Shown piece after piece: positions 48,654-57,304 of a stretch of DNA of 64,000 nt; the first letter of the stretch is position 1; each line of letters opens with the position of its first letter. The stretch is taken from the NCBI RefSeq assembly GCF_001701025.1, contig NZ_CP016793.1, forward strand, positions 8,618,001 through 8,682,000. Reading direction: 5' to 3'. Source of the DNA: Lentzea guizhouensis (GTDB taxonomy: Bacteria; Actinomycetota; Actinomycetes; Mycobacteriales; Pseudonocardiaceae). The position numbers and the translations under genes were made by a program. Under the pieces are notes generated by a model, which was not told the origin of the DNA, did not search any database, and saw nothing but the letters and a program-made list of their open reading frames with translations.

Positions 48654-49424
48654 TCAGGCGTCGCGGCCGGTGAACGAGGTCCAGGCGACGGCCAGGATGA
48701 TCGCGACGAACGCTGCGAAGACACCGCCGGACAGCCAGCGGCCGAAGAACTCGGCGTCGACTTCTCCGCCGAGGTGGACCAGTTGCTGACCGGCGGTGAA
48801 CGGGAGGAACTTGACGGCTGGTGCCAGCCAGTGGAGCACCGAGACGTAGGACAGGCTGAGGATCAGTTGCTCGACGACCAGTGGGACGACCAGGACCACG
48901 GCCAGCGCCGTGGGCACGCCGCGGCACAGTTGCGCCAAGGCCGCGCCCAGAACCGTCCACAACAGAACGAGGACGAAATGTCCCGGTATCGCCGCGTTGA
49001 GTGGCCAGTCGGTCAGGCCTGGGACCTCGCCCCAGATGAACGACGCAGTGGTGATGGTGGCGATCAGGGATACGGCCGTGACGACCAGTGCGGTGACGAG
49101 CAGGACAACGACCTTGGCGGTCAGCAGTGTCGAGCGGTGCGGCACGGTGGTCAGGGTCGGCTGGATCGTGCCGTAGCGGTACTCGTGGCCGGTTGCGAGA
49201 ATGCCGATGATCGCGAGAAAGACCGCGACGAGCGGCACTGGCGAGTTGGGTCCTCCCCCGGTCACGACGACGCCGACGACCTGGCTGTTCAGCGGTTCGT
49301 TCCGGGTGAGGAGAGCGACCGCGAGCGCGACAGCGATGTTGAGGAACACAGCCGAGGCGATGAGCCAGTAGGTGGAGCGGAGGGTTCGGATCCGCACCCA
49401 TTCGAAACGCAGCGCGTCGCTCAC
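48654..49424 (-). CDS. ABC transporter permease (ABC-2 type)
   Basis: 256 residues with about six transmembrane helices: STYWLIASAVFLNIAVALAV, PLVAVFLAIIGILATG, KVVVLLVTALVVTAVSLIAT, HFVLVLLWTVLGAALAQLC, LAVVLVVPLVVEQLILSLSY and VFAAFVAIILAVAW. The phrase ATGHEYRYGTIQPTLTTVPH is typical of ABC-2-like permeases of the exporter class with the ATPase next door. The start overlaps the ATPase stop by 4 nt. The substrate is unknown. Exporters with this layout often remove antibiotics or peptides. Confidence 0.9.
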   Translation of the reverse strand: MSDALRFEWVRIRTLRSTYWLIASAVFLNIAVALAVALLTRNEPLNSQVVGVVVTGGGPNSPVPLVAVFLAIIGILATGHEYRYGTIQPTLTTVPHRSTLLTAKVVVLLVTALVVTAVSLIATITTASFIWGEVPGLTDWPLNAAIPGHFVLVLLWTVLGAALAQLCRGVPTALAVVLVVPLVVEQLILSLSYVSVLHWLAPAVKFLPFTAGQQLVHLGGEVDAEFFGRWLSGGVFAAFVAIILAVAWTSFTGRDA

Positions 49425-50353
49425 GCGGCACCTCCGGTGAGCTGGTGTGCCACGTACTCCTCAGCAGCCGCGGTGGCGGTGATGAAAGCCGTCTCCAGCG
49501 AGGCGGTCTGAGTGGTCAGCTCCCGCACCATGATGTTGTTGTGGAAAGCCAGTTCGCCAACCGCGTCCACGTCCACACCGGATACCCGGAGCACGTCGCC
49601 AGGACGGGCCTCGACGGCGACTCCGTCGACTTCGCGCAACACGGCCGCGAGCCGGTCGGCTTGCGAGCTGCGGACCAGGACCGTCGACTGGGTGAACTGG
49701 CGGACGAAGCCCTGGACATCGCCGTTGTAGATCATCGTGCCGCGGCCGATGACCACGAGCTCGTCGGCCATCAGCGACATCTCCGACAGCAGGTGACTGG
49801 AGACGAAGATGGTGCGGCCCTCGGCGGCCAGCGAGGAGAGCACGTCGCGCAGCCAGTGGATGCCGTGCGGATCCAGGCCGTTGGCCGGCTCGTCGAGGAT
49901 GAGCGTCGGCGGGTCGCCCAGCAAGGCTTGGGCCAGTCCGAGTCGTTGCGCCATGCCGAGCGAGAAGTCCTTGGGCTTCTTGCGCTTCACCTCGGCCAGG
50001 CCGACGAACTCGAGCACCTCGTCGGCCCGAGCCGCGCGAATACCACTGCCCGCGGCAAGCATTCGCAGGTGATCACGCGCCGACCGGGTCGGGTGGAACG
50101 CCTTGGCTTCGAGCACCGCGCCGATCTCACGCATGGGGTGCCGGATGGCGCTGAAGCGGCGACCGTCGAACAGGGTTTCGCCGCCGCCGTGATCGAGATC
50201 GAGCATGAGCCGCATGGTGGTCGACTTACCTGCTCCGTTCGGGCCGAGGAAGCCCGTCACCATGCCGGGACGCACCTCGAAGGACAGATCGTCCACAGCG
50301 ACCTTGTCGCCGTAACTCTTGTGCAGTGCCTTGGCCGTGATCACGGCGTCCAC
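49421..50353 (-). CDS. ABC transporter ATP-binding protein
   Basis: 310 residues with all ABC motifs: Walker A GPNGAGKST in TGFLGPNGAGKSTTMRLM, the signature LGMAQRLGLAQALLG (S replaced as FSLGMAQ), Walker B LILDEPANGLDPHGIHWLRD, and the switch HLLSEMSLMADELVVIGRG. The C-terminal part after VQGFVRQFTQST is the additional domain of exporter-type ATPases (YfiL/BcrA class). It forms an exporter with the overlapping permease. A NarL-type two-component system starts 93 nt away on the other strand and is likely to regulate it. Confidence 0.93.
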   Translation of the reverse strand: MDAVITAKALHKSYGDKVAVDDLSFEVRPGMVTGFLGPNGAGKSTTMRLMLDLDHGGGETLFDGRRFSAIRHPMREIGAVLEAKAFHPTRSARDHLRMLAAGSGIRAARADEVLEFVGLAEVKRKKPKDFSLGMAQRLGLAQALLGDPPTLILDEPANGLDPHGIHWLRDVLSSLAAEGRTIFVSSHLLSEMSLMADELVVIGRGTMIYNGDVQGFVRQFTQSTVLVRSSQADRLAAVLREVDGVAVEARPGDVLRVSGVDVDAVGELAFHNNIMVRELTTQTASLETAFITATAAAEEYVAHQLTGGAA

Positions 50354-50446
50354 GTTAGGAAAGCGGACCGGGCCGGGGCATTGCTCTTCCGTCAGGCCGG
50401 CACCCTGACTTTCGGCAGAGGCACGGCGACCGCCGGGGTTTGTATC

Positions 50447-51811
50447 GTGAGCCGGGTGCGAAACCGACGCGCAGATCTGGCATGGGCGCTGCTTCTGCTC
50501 CTGTCGGCCGGGCTGTCCCTCTCACAGATGTTGATGTTCGATGGCGGCGGCTGGTTGTCGTTGCCGATGGCCGCGCTGGCCTGGCTGGCCGGCCGGCAGA
50601 TGGCGTCGCTCGCGCTCGCGGTGTGGGTGTTCGCCGCTGTGACGTCCACCGGCCTCGCGTTGGCGTTCTGGCGCTCATCCGACCCGGTCCCGGAGTGGCT
50701 TTCGGTGGCGTTCGTCGAGTTCACCGTCTCCGTGCTGCCGTGGTGGTTCGGTCGCTTCCAGCGCCTGCACGCCGAGCAGCGGGAGCGCGAACGAGGCATC
50801 GTCGCCGAGCAGGCGCGGCTTCGCGAACGGGCCCGGATCGCGCAGGACATGCACGACTCCCTCGGGCACGAGCTGGCTCTGCTCGCGCTGCACAGCGGCG
50901 CGCTGGAGCTCGCGGCCGACGTCACCGACGAGCAGCGCCAGACCGCCGCTGAGCTGCGGGCAAGCGCGGTCCGCGCCACCAACCGGCTGCACGAGATCGT
51001 CCAGGTGCTCGGCAGCGCGGACGCGGCAACCGACCTGCGGCCGGCGGACGAGAGCATCGACGACCTGGTTCGGCGGGCCACCGCAGCGGGCTTGCGGGTG
51101 CGGCTCCGGCACAGCGGCCCGGTCCCCGTGTGGTCGCCCATGGTGAGCCAGGCGGCCCACCGCGTCGTCCAGGAATCGCTGACCAACGCCGCCAGGCACG
51201 CGCCAGGTGCGTCGGTGACCGTCACGCTCGCCCGTACCCGAATCGAGGTTGTGAACGACGCGGTGGCGCAACCGGCTGCCAGCACGGGAAGCGGGCAAGG
51301 GCTGATCGGGCTGGACGAACGGGTCCGGCTGGCCGGTGGCAGTCTGATAGCGGGCGTACGGCCAGACGGCGGCTGGGCGGTGACCGCGGTACTACCCGAT
51401 GGCGTACTCGCGGGCGCTCCGCCGCAGCGGCCCGCGTTCGAGCTCGGGGTCAGCAGGCGGCAGACCCGGCGCCGGCTGCTGCAGGCCGCCGCGCTGCCGC
51501 TTGGCGGTGGGCTCACCCTGATCGCAGCGCTCATCGTGGTGCAGGCGTTCAGTGTCGCGCGGTCCGGGCTCGCGGACGACCGGTACGGGAAGCTGCGGCC
51601 CGGCCAGCCACGCGCGGACGTCGAGCGGCTGCTGCCGCCGCACGACATCGGCCGGGCGCCGAAGGTGATCGCCACGCCGCCGCGACCGGCCGGCGCGAAC
51701 TGCGTCTACTACCAGGTCGGTGACAGCCTGCTGGATGTCGGCTCGGACGTCTATGAGCTCTGTTTCGCCGATGACGTGCTGGTCTCCAAGGACCGGCTGG
51801 AGAGGGCGTAG
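50447..51811 (+). CDS. Sensor histidine kinase (NarL-type) with unusual C-terminal extracytoplasmic domain
   Basis: 454 residues from the GTG at 50447 (a GTG at 50456 is also possible). The N-terminal four-helix region (ADLAWALLLLLSAGLSLSQM, MASLALAVWVFAAVTSTGL) is followed by the HisKA_3 helix ARIAQDMHDSLGHELALLAL with phospho-accepting His136, then the HATPase domain (QESLTNAARHAPGASVTVTL, GLIGLDERVRLAGGSL). After the kinase, a further transmembrane helix (LPLGGGLTLIAALIVVQAFS) leads to about 80 residues beginning YGKLRPGQPRADVERLLPPH. That segment resembles the short BamE/SmpA-like motif and contains two cysteines. Such a C-terminal sensor after the ATPase is uncommon. It is coupled by 1 nt to the response regulator. 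Confidence 0.9.
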   Translation: MSRVRNRRADLAWALLLLLSAGLSLSQMLMFDGGGWLSLPMAALAWLAGRQMASLALAVWVFAAVTSTGLALAFWRSSDPVPEWLSVAFVEFTVSVLPWWFGRFQRLHAEQRERERGIVAEQARLRERARIAQDMHDSLGHELALLALHSGALELAADVTDEQRQTAAELRASAVRATNRLHEIVQVLGSADAATDLRPADESIDDLVRRATAAGLRVRLRHSGPVPVWSPMVSQAAHRVVQESLTNAARHAPGASVTVTLARTRIEVVNDAVAQPAASTGSGQGLIGLDERVRLAGGSLIAGVRPDGGWAVTAVLPDGVLAGAPPQRPAFELGVSRRQTRRRLLQAAALPLGGGLTLIAALIVVQAFSVARSGLADDRYGKLRPGQPRADVERLLPPHDIGRAPKVIATPPRPAGANCVYYQVGDSLLDVGSDVYELCFADDVLVSKDRLERA

Positions 51812-52455
51812 TGATCCAGGTACTGGTGGCTGATGACGAGGCCATGGTCCGCGGCGGGGTCCGAGCGATCCTGGCCACCGACGACGGGATCGACGTCGTC
51901 GTCGAGGCCACCGACGGGTACCAGGCCGTCGAGCTGGTGCGTGTCCACCGCCCGCACGTGGCGCTGCTGGACATCCGGATGCCGGGACTCGACGGCCTCG
52001 CCGCGGCAGACGAGATCGCCGCGGTGGCACCGGCGACGAGCGTCATCATGCTCACGACGTTCGGCCAGGAGGACTACATCGCGCACGCGCTCGGCGGCGG
52101 CGCGGCCGGGTTCCTGCTCAAGGCGTCCGACCCGCGTGAGCTGATCACCGCTGTGCACGCCGTCGCGGACGGAGCGGCGTTCCTGTCGCCGACCGTCGCT
52201 CACCGCGTCATCCGCAGGTATCGCGACGTGGGCGTCATGGCAACACAAGCACGGCTGCGGATGGACAAACTGACCGAACGCGAACGCGATGTCCTCGCAC
52301 TACTTGGCGCCGGGCATTCCAATGCCGAAATCGCCCACACCCTCTACATCGTCGAGGGCACGGTCAAGGCCCACGTCAGTTCCATCCTGGACAAACTCGA
52401 CGTGCGCAACCGGGTCCAGGCCGCCATCCTCGCCCACGAGGCCGGACTGACCTGA
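51811..52455 (+). CDS. LuxR/NarL-family response regulator
   Basis: 214 residues from the GTG at 51811, overlapping the kinase stop by one nucleotide. The receiver domain has the acidic pair (VADDEAMVRGG) and phospho-acceptor Asp54 in HVALLDIRMPGLD. The LuxR HTH at the C-terminus is LTERERDVLALLGAGHSNAE with VKAHVSSILDKLDVRNRVQA. It forms a pair with the kinase upstream and probably controls the divergent ABC exporter genes. No other target is evident. The gene ends a two-gene operon. Confidence 0.94.
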   Translation: MIQVLVADDEAMVRGGVRAILATDDGIDVVVEATDGYQAVELVRVHRPHVALLDIRMPGLDGLAAADEIAAVAPATSVIMLTTFGQEDYIAHALGGGAAGFLLKASDPRELITAVHAVADGAAFLSPTVAHRVIRRYRDVGVMATQARLRMDKLTERERDVLALLGAGHSNAEIAHTLYIVEGTVKAHVSSILDKLDVRNRVQAAILAHEAGLT

Positions 52456-52670
52456 GCAGCTCCACAGGCTGGCGCCAGCTGGCCAGCACGGCGGACGTAA
52501 CGGTTCTCGAAGTCGCAGACGAACTGGAGCGGCGGCGCGCGAACGACCGAGAAGCTGGTCACCGCACAACGAGTGCTCGGCGGTGCATCCGACCGCCGTG
52601 CTCTCGCCGTACCTCAGAAGGGCTTCAGCCGATCACGTGGCCATCACGAACTGAGACAGGAGCAGACCGT
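52456..52670. other. Intergenic region without a recognisable gene
   Basis: 215 nt between the response regulator and the DUF4386 gene (convergent). It holds a 12-nt palindrome GCTGGCGCCAGC near 52473-52484 that may act as terminator. The short frames on either strand have no recognisable relatives. Confidence 0.3.
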
Positions 52671-53378
52671 TCAGCGGCCTTCAGACGACTCGACGGGGGA
52701 ACTGCTTTCAGAACCGGCCGGCACCGGAGGTCGGACTCCTCGGATGAGCAGGTAGAGCATCAGGCCGAACTCCGCCAACGATGTGGGAGCCGACACGAGG
52801 TCGCGGACGAGGCCGGGTGCGCCAGGCAAGGCGAATGCGATCACCGGATCGGCGATCCACGCGAAGCCGCCGACGACGAGCAGCACACCCAGCAGCCTCG
52901 GGAACAGGGCGGAGCGCAGGGCGAGATAGCCCATTGGCAGCAGCCACAGGCCGAAGAACACACCGCCGAGGGTGTACCCGTACCCGTGCAGGTCGAGCAG
53001 CAGCAACGCGATGCTGTCAGCGTAGGCGGGATCGGTGGCGACTCGAAGTGCCCCGACGTGGAACGCGAGGTTGAGCAGGATGGAGCCCGCGCCGACCGAC
53101 ACGAAGACCAAGAGCGCCGTCGCGGCGCGTTCGTCCACGTGGTGCAGCAGGCGGTGCAGAGCGAGTCCGAGCAGGACGAAGACCACCGCCATCAGCACGT
53201 CGGCCGCGAGACCCCAGCGGAAGAGCGCTTCATGGGCGACGATGTTGACTGCGGTGGTAGCGGGATCGCCGGGCACGTGCACGTTGTCGCGCACCACCAG
53301 TTCCGCCCATGTGCCGAGGACGACGAGTACCAGGTACAGCAGACCGGCCGTTCTCGCCAGTGTCGTGGGCTTGGTCAT
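52671..53378 (-). CDS. DUF4386 domain-containing membrane protein
   Basis: 235 residues from the ATG at 53378, with AAGGAGAAG upstream. Six or seven hydrophobic helices are visible: AGLLYLVLVVLGTWAELVV, GLAADVLMAVVFVLLGLALH, TALLVFVSVGAGSILLNLAF, YTLGGVFFGLWLLPMGYLAL, LLGVLLVVGGFAWIADPVIA and LAEFGLMLYLLIRG. The GVFFGLWLLPMGYL and RLLGVLLVVGGFAWIAD blocks match DUF4386, a family of integral membrane proteins of unknown function found across actinobacteria. It is divergent from a second two-component system (53549) and may be its target. Confidence 0.88.
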   Translation of the reverse strand: MTKPTTLARTAGLLYLVLVVLGTWAELVVRDNVHVPGDPATTAVNIVAHEALFRWGLAADVLMAVVFVLLGLALHRLLHHVDERAATALLVFVSVGAGSILLNLAFHVGALRVATDPAYADSIALLLLDLHGYGYTLGGVFFGLWLLPMGYLALRSALFPRLLGVLLVVGGFAWIADPVIAFALPGAPGLVRDLVSAPTSLAEFGLMLYLLIRGVRPPVPAGSESSSPVESSEGR

Positions 53379-53548
53379 GACTTCTCCTTGTTGCGCAACA
53401 ACGGTGGTGGTGGATGACGACACCAACGCTGTCCTGTCGGAACCGCGGCCACCTCCCCGCGAAGGCTCGGTCGTCTCCACCCAGAGGTGGAGGCGGTCGA
53501 GCCTTGCGACGGGTCTGCGACGTACCTCGCGCCCTCTAGGCTTCGGTC

Positions 53549-54736
53549 ATGCCGGAACTGCTGCGTTCGTGGTCCCGCGTCTGGCGCTACCTGCTCGCGG
53601 CCGCCGTCGGCGTGGTGGCGTGGTGCGCACAGGCCGCGGTGGTGCTGTCCGAGCCGCTGACCGCGGCACAGCAGGACGTCGTCGGCGCGGTGCTGGTGCT
53701 CGACCTCGCGTTCGGCGCGGTGACGCTCGCGCTCCTCCCGCTGCGGCGGCGTCATTCCGTGGTCGTCGCATGCCTGACGAGCGCTGCCTGCGCCGTGTCG
53801 GTGACGAGCACGGGATCGACCGCGCTGACCGTCGCCTCGCTGGCCACGCGGCGGCAACGGGTGCCGATCGCGGTCGTCGCGACCGTGTTCCTCGCGGGCT
53901 CGATCGTGTCCGAGTTCCTGTACCGGCCTCGTTTCCAGCTCACCGAGGGCAGTGGCTTCGACTCGGCGAGCGGCGTCCTGCTCGGTGGGGCCTTCTTCGC
54001 CGCCGCCGTGGCCACCGGGTACTACGTCGCCGGCCGCCGCGAGCTGGTCGACTCGCTGAGCGAACGCGCCCTCACCGCCGAACGGGAGCAGGCGCTGACC
54101 GCGAAGGCCGCCCGCGACGCGGAGCGCAACCGCATCGCCCGGGAGATGCACGACGTGCTGGCCCACCGCATCTCCATGGTGGCACTGCATGCCGGGGCAC
54201 TCACCTACCGCGACGACCTCGACCGCGGACAGACTGTCGAGGCAGCGCAGACCATCCAGGAGAACGCCCGACTCGCTCTGGCCGAGCTCCGGGAGGTGCT
54301 GGGCGTCCTGCGGGCAGACGAATCCACGGGCATGTCCTCCGAAGGTTCGCAGCCGACGCTCGTGCAGTTGCCCGCGCTGCTCGCCGACGCGCGGGAGTCC
54401 GGTTCCGAGGTTCGGTTCGAAGGCGGAGACTTGCTCGTGCACCGGTTCGCGGAACCTGTGTCACGCACCGCTTTCCGGATCGTCCAGGAAGCCCTGACCA
54501 ACGCCCGGAGGCACGCGCCCGGTGAGCCTGTCGTCGTACGGCTCACCGGTACTGCCGGAGGTGTGCTCGAAGTCGAGATCCGCAACTCGCTGAACGACCG
54601 GGCGGGCGCGGCGGTGCCGGGAGTCGGGCTGCTGGGGCTCGCGGAGCGCGCTGAGCTCATAGGCGGAACCTTCACCCACGGACCAGGACCGGACGGTTCG
54701 TTCGGCGTGATCGCGAGGTTGCCGTGGCAGAGCTGA
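53549..54736 (+). CDS. Sensor histidine kinase (NarL-type)
   Basis: 395 residues. Four or five membrane helices (YLLAAAVGVVAWCAQAAVVL, AVLVLDLAFGAVTLALLPLR, SVVVACLTSAACAVSVTSTG, and later VLLGGAFFAAAVATGYYVAG) precede the HisKA_3 box, with phospho-accepting His201 in NRIAREMHDVLAHRISMVAL. The HATPase domain contains QEALTNARRHAPGEPVVVRL, GLLGLAERAELIGGTF and the terminal strand. This is the DesK/NarX-like layout common in streptomycete cell-envelope responses. The stop overlaps the response-regulator start by 13 nt. It is divergent from the DUF4386 gene, a possible target. Confidence 0.93.
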   Translation: MPELLRSWSRVWRYLLAAAVGVVAWCAQAAVVLSEPLTAAQQDVVGAVLVLDLAFGAVTLALLPLRRRHSVVVACLTSAACAVSVTSTGSTALTVASLATRRQRVPIAVVATVFLAGSIVSEFLYRPRFQLTEGSGFDSASGVLLGGAFFAAAVATGYYVAGRRELVDSLSERALTAEREQALTAKAARDAERNRIAREMHDVLAHRISMVALHAGALTYRDDLDRGQTVEAAQTIQENARLALAELREVLGVLRADESTGMSSEGSQPTLVQLPALLADARESGSEVRFEGGDLLVHRFAEPVSRTAFRIVQEALTNARRHAPGEPVVVRLTGTAGGVLEVEIRNSLNDRAGAAVPGVGLLGLAERAELIGGTFTHGPGPDGSFGVIARLPWQS

Positions 54737-55428
54737 ACGTGGTCCGGCTGGTCCTCGTCGACGACGACCCGTTGGTGCGAGCAGGTCTTCGGATGATCCT
54801 GGGCGGCGCCGACGACATCGACGTGGTCGGCGAGGCCACCGACGGGCGGGACGCGATCGACGTGATCGTGCGCGAACGACCGGACGTCGTGCTGATGGAC
54901 ATCCGGATGCCTCGGATGGACGGCTTGGTCGCCACTCGCCAGCTCCGCGACCGGGGATCGTCGGCCCGAATCGTCGTCCTGACCACGTTCGACACCGATG
55001 AGCTGGTGTTCACCGCACTGCGCGAGGGAGCGGTGGGATTCTTGTTGAAGGACACCAGGCCCGCCGACATCGTCGCCGCCGTACGCCGCGTCGCGCTCGG
55101 TGAACCGATGTTGTCGCCGAGCGTCACCAGCCGGCTCATCGCCGTGGCCACCAGGCGGGAGGACGGCTCCCGGCAACGCACGGCCCACGCGATGCTCGCC
55201 CGGCTGACCGACCGCGAACGCGAGGTCGCCACCGCGGTCGCCGAGGGGTTGTCCAACGCCGAGATCGCCGAATCGCTGCATCTCGGCTTGGCCACCGTCA
55301 AAACGCATGTCGGGAGCGTGTTCGCGAAGCTGGAAGTCACCAACCGCGTTCAGGTGGCCAGGTGCGTACACGATGCCGAACCGGTGTCTGGGTCTTGGAA
55401 CCGTGCTCCCACGCGTGACACGACGTGA
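54724..55428 (+). CDS. LuxR/NarL-family response regulator
   Basis: 234 residues from the GTG at 54724, overlapping the kinase gene by 13 nt (a GTG at 54739 is a less likely alternative). The receiver has RLVLVDDDPLVRAGLRM and Asp59 in VVLMDIRMPRMDG. The C-terminal LuxR HTH is LTDREREVATAVAEGLSNAE with VKTHVGSVFAKLEVTNRVQV. It pairs with the kinase upstream and resembles DesR-type regulators. No terminator is evident before the SoxR-box promoter 80 nt downstream. Confidence 0.94.
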   Translation: MAELNVVRLVLVDDDPLVRAGLRMILGGADDIDVVGEATDGRDAIDVIVRERPDVVLMDIRMPRMDGLVATRQLRDRGSSARIVVLTTFDTDELVFTALREGAVGFLLKDTRPADIVAAVRRVALGEPMLSPSVTSRLIAVATRREDGSRQRTAHAMLARLTDREREVATAVAEGLSNAEIAESLHLGLATVKTHVGSVFAKLEVTNRVQVARCVHDAEPVSGSWNRAPTRDTT

Positions 55429-55506
55429 ACGATCGGTGGTTGTCAGTGTGTTGAACGGACTTGATCGGCTGCGAGCAGCTCGTTGACAGGGCTCGCTGCA
55501 CCGACC

Positions 55507-55537
55507 TTGACCTTAACCTAGGTTGAGGTCTTAGCGT
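55507..55537 (+). promoter_or_regulatory. SoxR box with overlapping promoter
   Basis: GACCTTAACCTAGGTTGAGGTC (55509-55530), a 22-bp near-perfect palindrome with one mismatched pair, lies between a -35 TTGACC (55507-55512) and a -10 TTAGCG/TAGCGT (55531-55537) about 18-19 bp apart. This is the layout of SoxR-activated promoters, whose consensus in Streptomyces and Pseudomonas is close to CCTCAACCTAGGTTGAGG. No soxR gene is in the window. The start codon is so close that the mRNA may be nearly leaderless. Confidence 0.7.
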
Positions 55538-55544
55538 CGCGGTC

Positions 55545-56397
55545 ATGCCTTCTGATTCCGATCGCACCATCCTCGTCACCGGCGCCTCCGGCAAGGTTGG
55601 CCGCCATGTCGTCGCCGGTCTGCTCCAGGCCGGCGTGCGCGTGCGAGCTCTCGTCCGCGACCCCGCAACCGCCCGGCTTCCCGGCGGCGTCGAGGTCGTT
55701 GCCGGAGACCTCCACGTCCCGGCCACCGTGGACGCGGCGGCGCGCGGCACCGATGCCGCGTTCCTGCTCTGGCCCGGCTTCTCCGCAGACGGCGCCGCGC
55801 AGACCGTCGAAGCGCTCGCCCGCCACGTACGCCACCTCGTCCACCTCTCCGCCGCGCGCCTGCAGCGCGACGACGGCCCGATGCCAGGCGTTTGGGCAGA
55901 CGTCGAGGATCTCGTCGCGGTGTCTGGAACCTCGTGGACGTTCCTGCGCGCGGGCGGCTTCGCGGCCAACACCCTTGAGTGGGCAGAGCAGATCCGGCAC
56001 GGCGACGTCGTCGAGCTCCCATTCCCCGACGCCGCCAGGTCGCTCGTGCACGAACGCGACATCGCCGATGTCGCGGTGCGCGCGTTGCTCGACCCGGCGC
56101 TCGCGGACAGCGCGTTCCCGGTCACCGGGCCGCAGGTGCTGACCCAACGCGAGCAGGTGGCGGCGATCGGCTCGGCCATCGGACGCGAGCTCACGGTGCG
56201 CGAGCAGTCCCCCGAGGCGGCCCGCCGCGCGTACGCCGCGGTGCTCGGCGGACTACGCCGACGCCGCGCTGGCCCACTGGGCGACGCTGGCCGAGCGCCC
56301 GGAGCGCGCGACGGACGACGTGCAACGCGTCCTCGGCCGACCGGCCCGGACGTTCGTGGAGTGGGCGGAGGACCACGCCGACGACTTCGCCGCCTGA
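55545..56397 (+). pseudogene. NmrA/NAD(P)H-binding family protein, frameshifted near 56250
   Basis: The first part of the protein is sound: ILVTGASGKVGRHVVAGLLQ (cofactor loop GASGKVG), then ALVRDPATARLPGGVEVVAG, and LRAGGFAANTLEWAEQI. Near residue 230, after AYAAVLGG, the frame fails. One frame over, it resumes as DYADAALAHWATLAERPERA, TDDVQRVLGRPARTFVEW, ending DHADDFAA at 56397, which is the normal C-terminus of this family. Either one extra or two missing bases near 56246-56252 explain it. A SoxR box precedes the gene, so it is probably a redox-stress NAD(P)H-binding protein. The nearest Streptomyces SoxR target is also an epimerase-type enzyme (from memory). Confidence 0.75.
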
Positions 56398-56479
56398 CCG
56401 CACTGCCCGCCGGCACGTTCCGCGGTGAGGTCGAACGGCACGACCTGGACGGGTCCGCCCGCAGCAGCCCGAACCTCGC

Positions 56480-56600
56480 TGTGACCTGTGCGGCGACACG
56501 GGAACGATCACCTGGCGGCAACCCGTATCCGGTGAAGGCGGTGCGCTCGTGCTGACGGAGATGAGCCACCCGTGCGTCAACGGCTGCTCAGCCTGGTACC
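56480..56600 (+). pseudogene. Possible fragment of a small zinc-ribbon protein
   Basis: The frame reads CDLCGDTGTITWRQPVSGEG and, after GALVLTEMS, HPCVNGCSAW. The CxxC...CxxxC spacing and the flanking residues look like a zinc ribbon, but no start precedes it and the frame drifts into unrelated sequence after it. I do not recognise the family. Confidence 0.3.
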
Positions 56601-56841
56601 GGCTCCCCGCCACGAGAGGGGCAACATTCTCGACGCGAAGGGTGACAGGCCGGTCGCTGGAAACGTCGCCGACGCCAACCAGGCCCACCGCACCGACTGG
56701 TCCCGGCCCAGCCCTCTGCCCGGTGATGCCCCTCAACCCCAGCCTGACTTTCGCGAACAGCGCGGGCGTGTGTTCCTCCGGCGCCTTACACCGCATCGCA
56801 CTGTCGAGATGGGCACGACCGGCAGCGATGTTGAGCACGGT

Positions 56842-57303
56842 GCCGAGCACGGCCTGAACGCCTCCCGCATCGCCGTGGCCGGCGACTCCGTCGGCGGAAA
56901 CATGGCCGCCTCGTTGACCCTGACCGCCAAGCAGCGCGGTGACCTGCCGCTGCTGGCCCAGGTGTTGTTCTACCCGGTGACCGACGCGGCGTTCGACACC
57001 GCGTCGTACCACGAGTTCGCCGAGGGCTACTTCCTGCGCCGCGACGCCATGCAGTGGTTCTGGGACCAGTACACGACCGACGAGGCGCAACGCGCCGAGA
57101 TCACCGCTTCCCCGCTGCGCGACGAGGGCGAGGCCTACGCCAACAAGCTGCGCGAGGCCGGCGTGCCGGTGACCGCGGTGCGCTACCAGGGCGTCATCCA
57201 CGACTTCGTGATGCTCAACGCGCTGCGCGAGACCCACGCCGCCGAAGTGGCGATCACCCAGGCCGTCGTGTTCCTGCGCGCGGCACTGCGACAGGGAGCC
57301 TGA
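56842..57303 (+). pseudogene. Truncated and internally deleted HSL-family esterase
   Basis: The frame reads LNASRIAVAGDSVGGNMAAS (the GDSxGG nucleophile), then LLAQVLFYPVTDAAFDTASY, and continues to ITASPLRDEGEAYANKLREA. In intact HSL-type esterases about 25 residues, including the catalytic Asp (usually in a '..EADVLRDEG' phrase), stand between SPLR and DEGEAYA. Here they are missing in-frame, as if lost between two 'LR' repeats. The N-terminal HGGG oxyanion loop is also absent. The final His (VIHDFVML) is present. The gene is therefore inactive. Confidence 0.7.
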
Positions 57304-57304
57304 C

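Noticed and set aside
49445..51811. A 788-residue plus-strand histidine kinase
   Set aside because: The N-terminal 330 residues are antisense to the ABC ATPase gene. The kinase starts near 50447.
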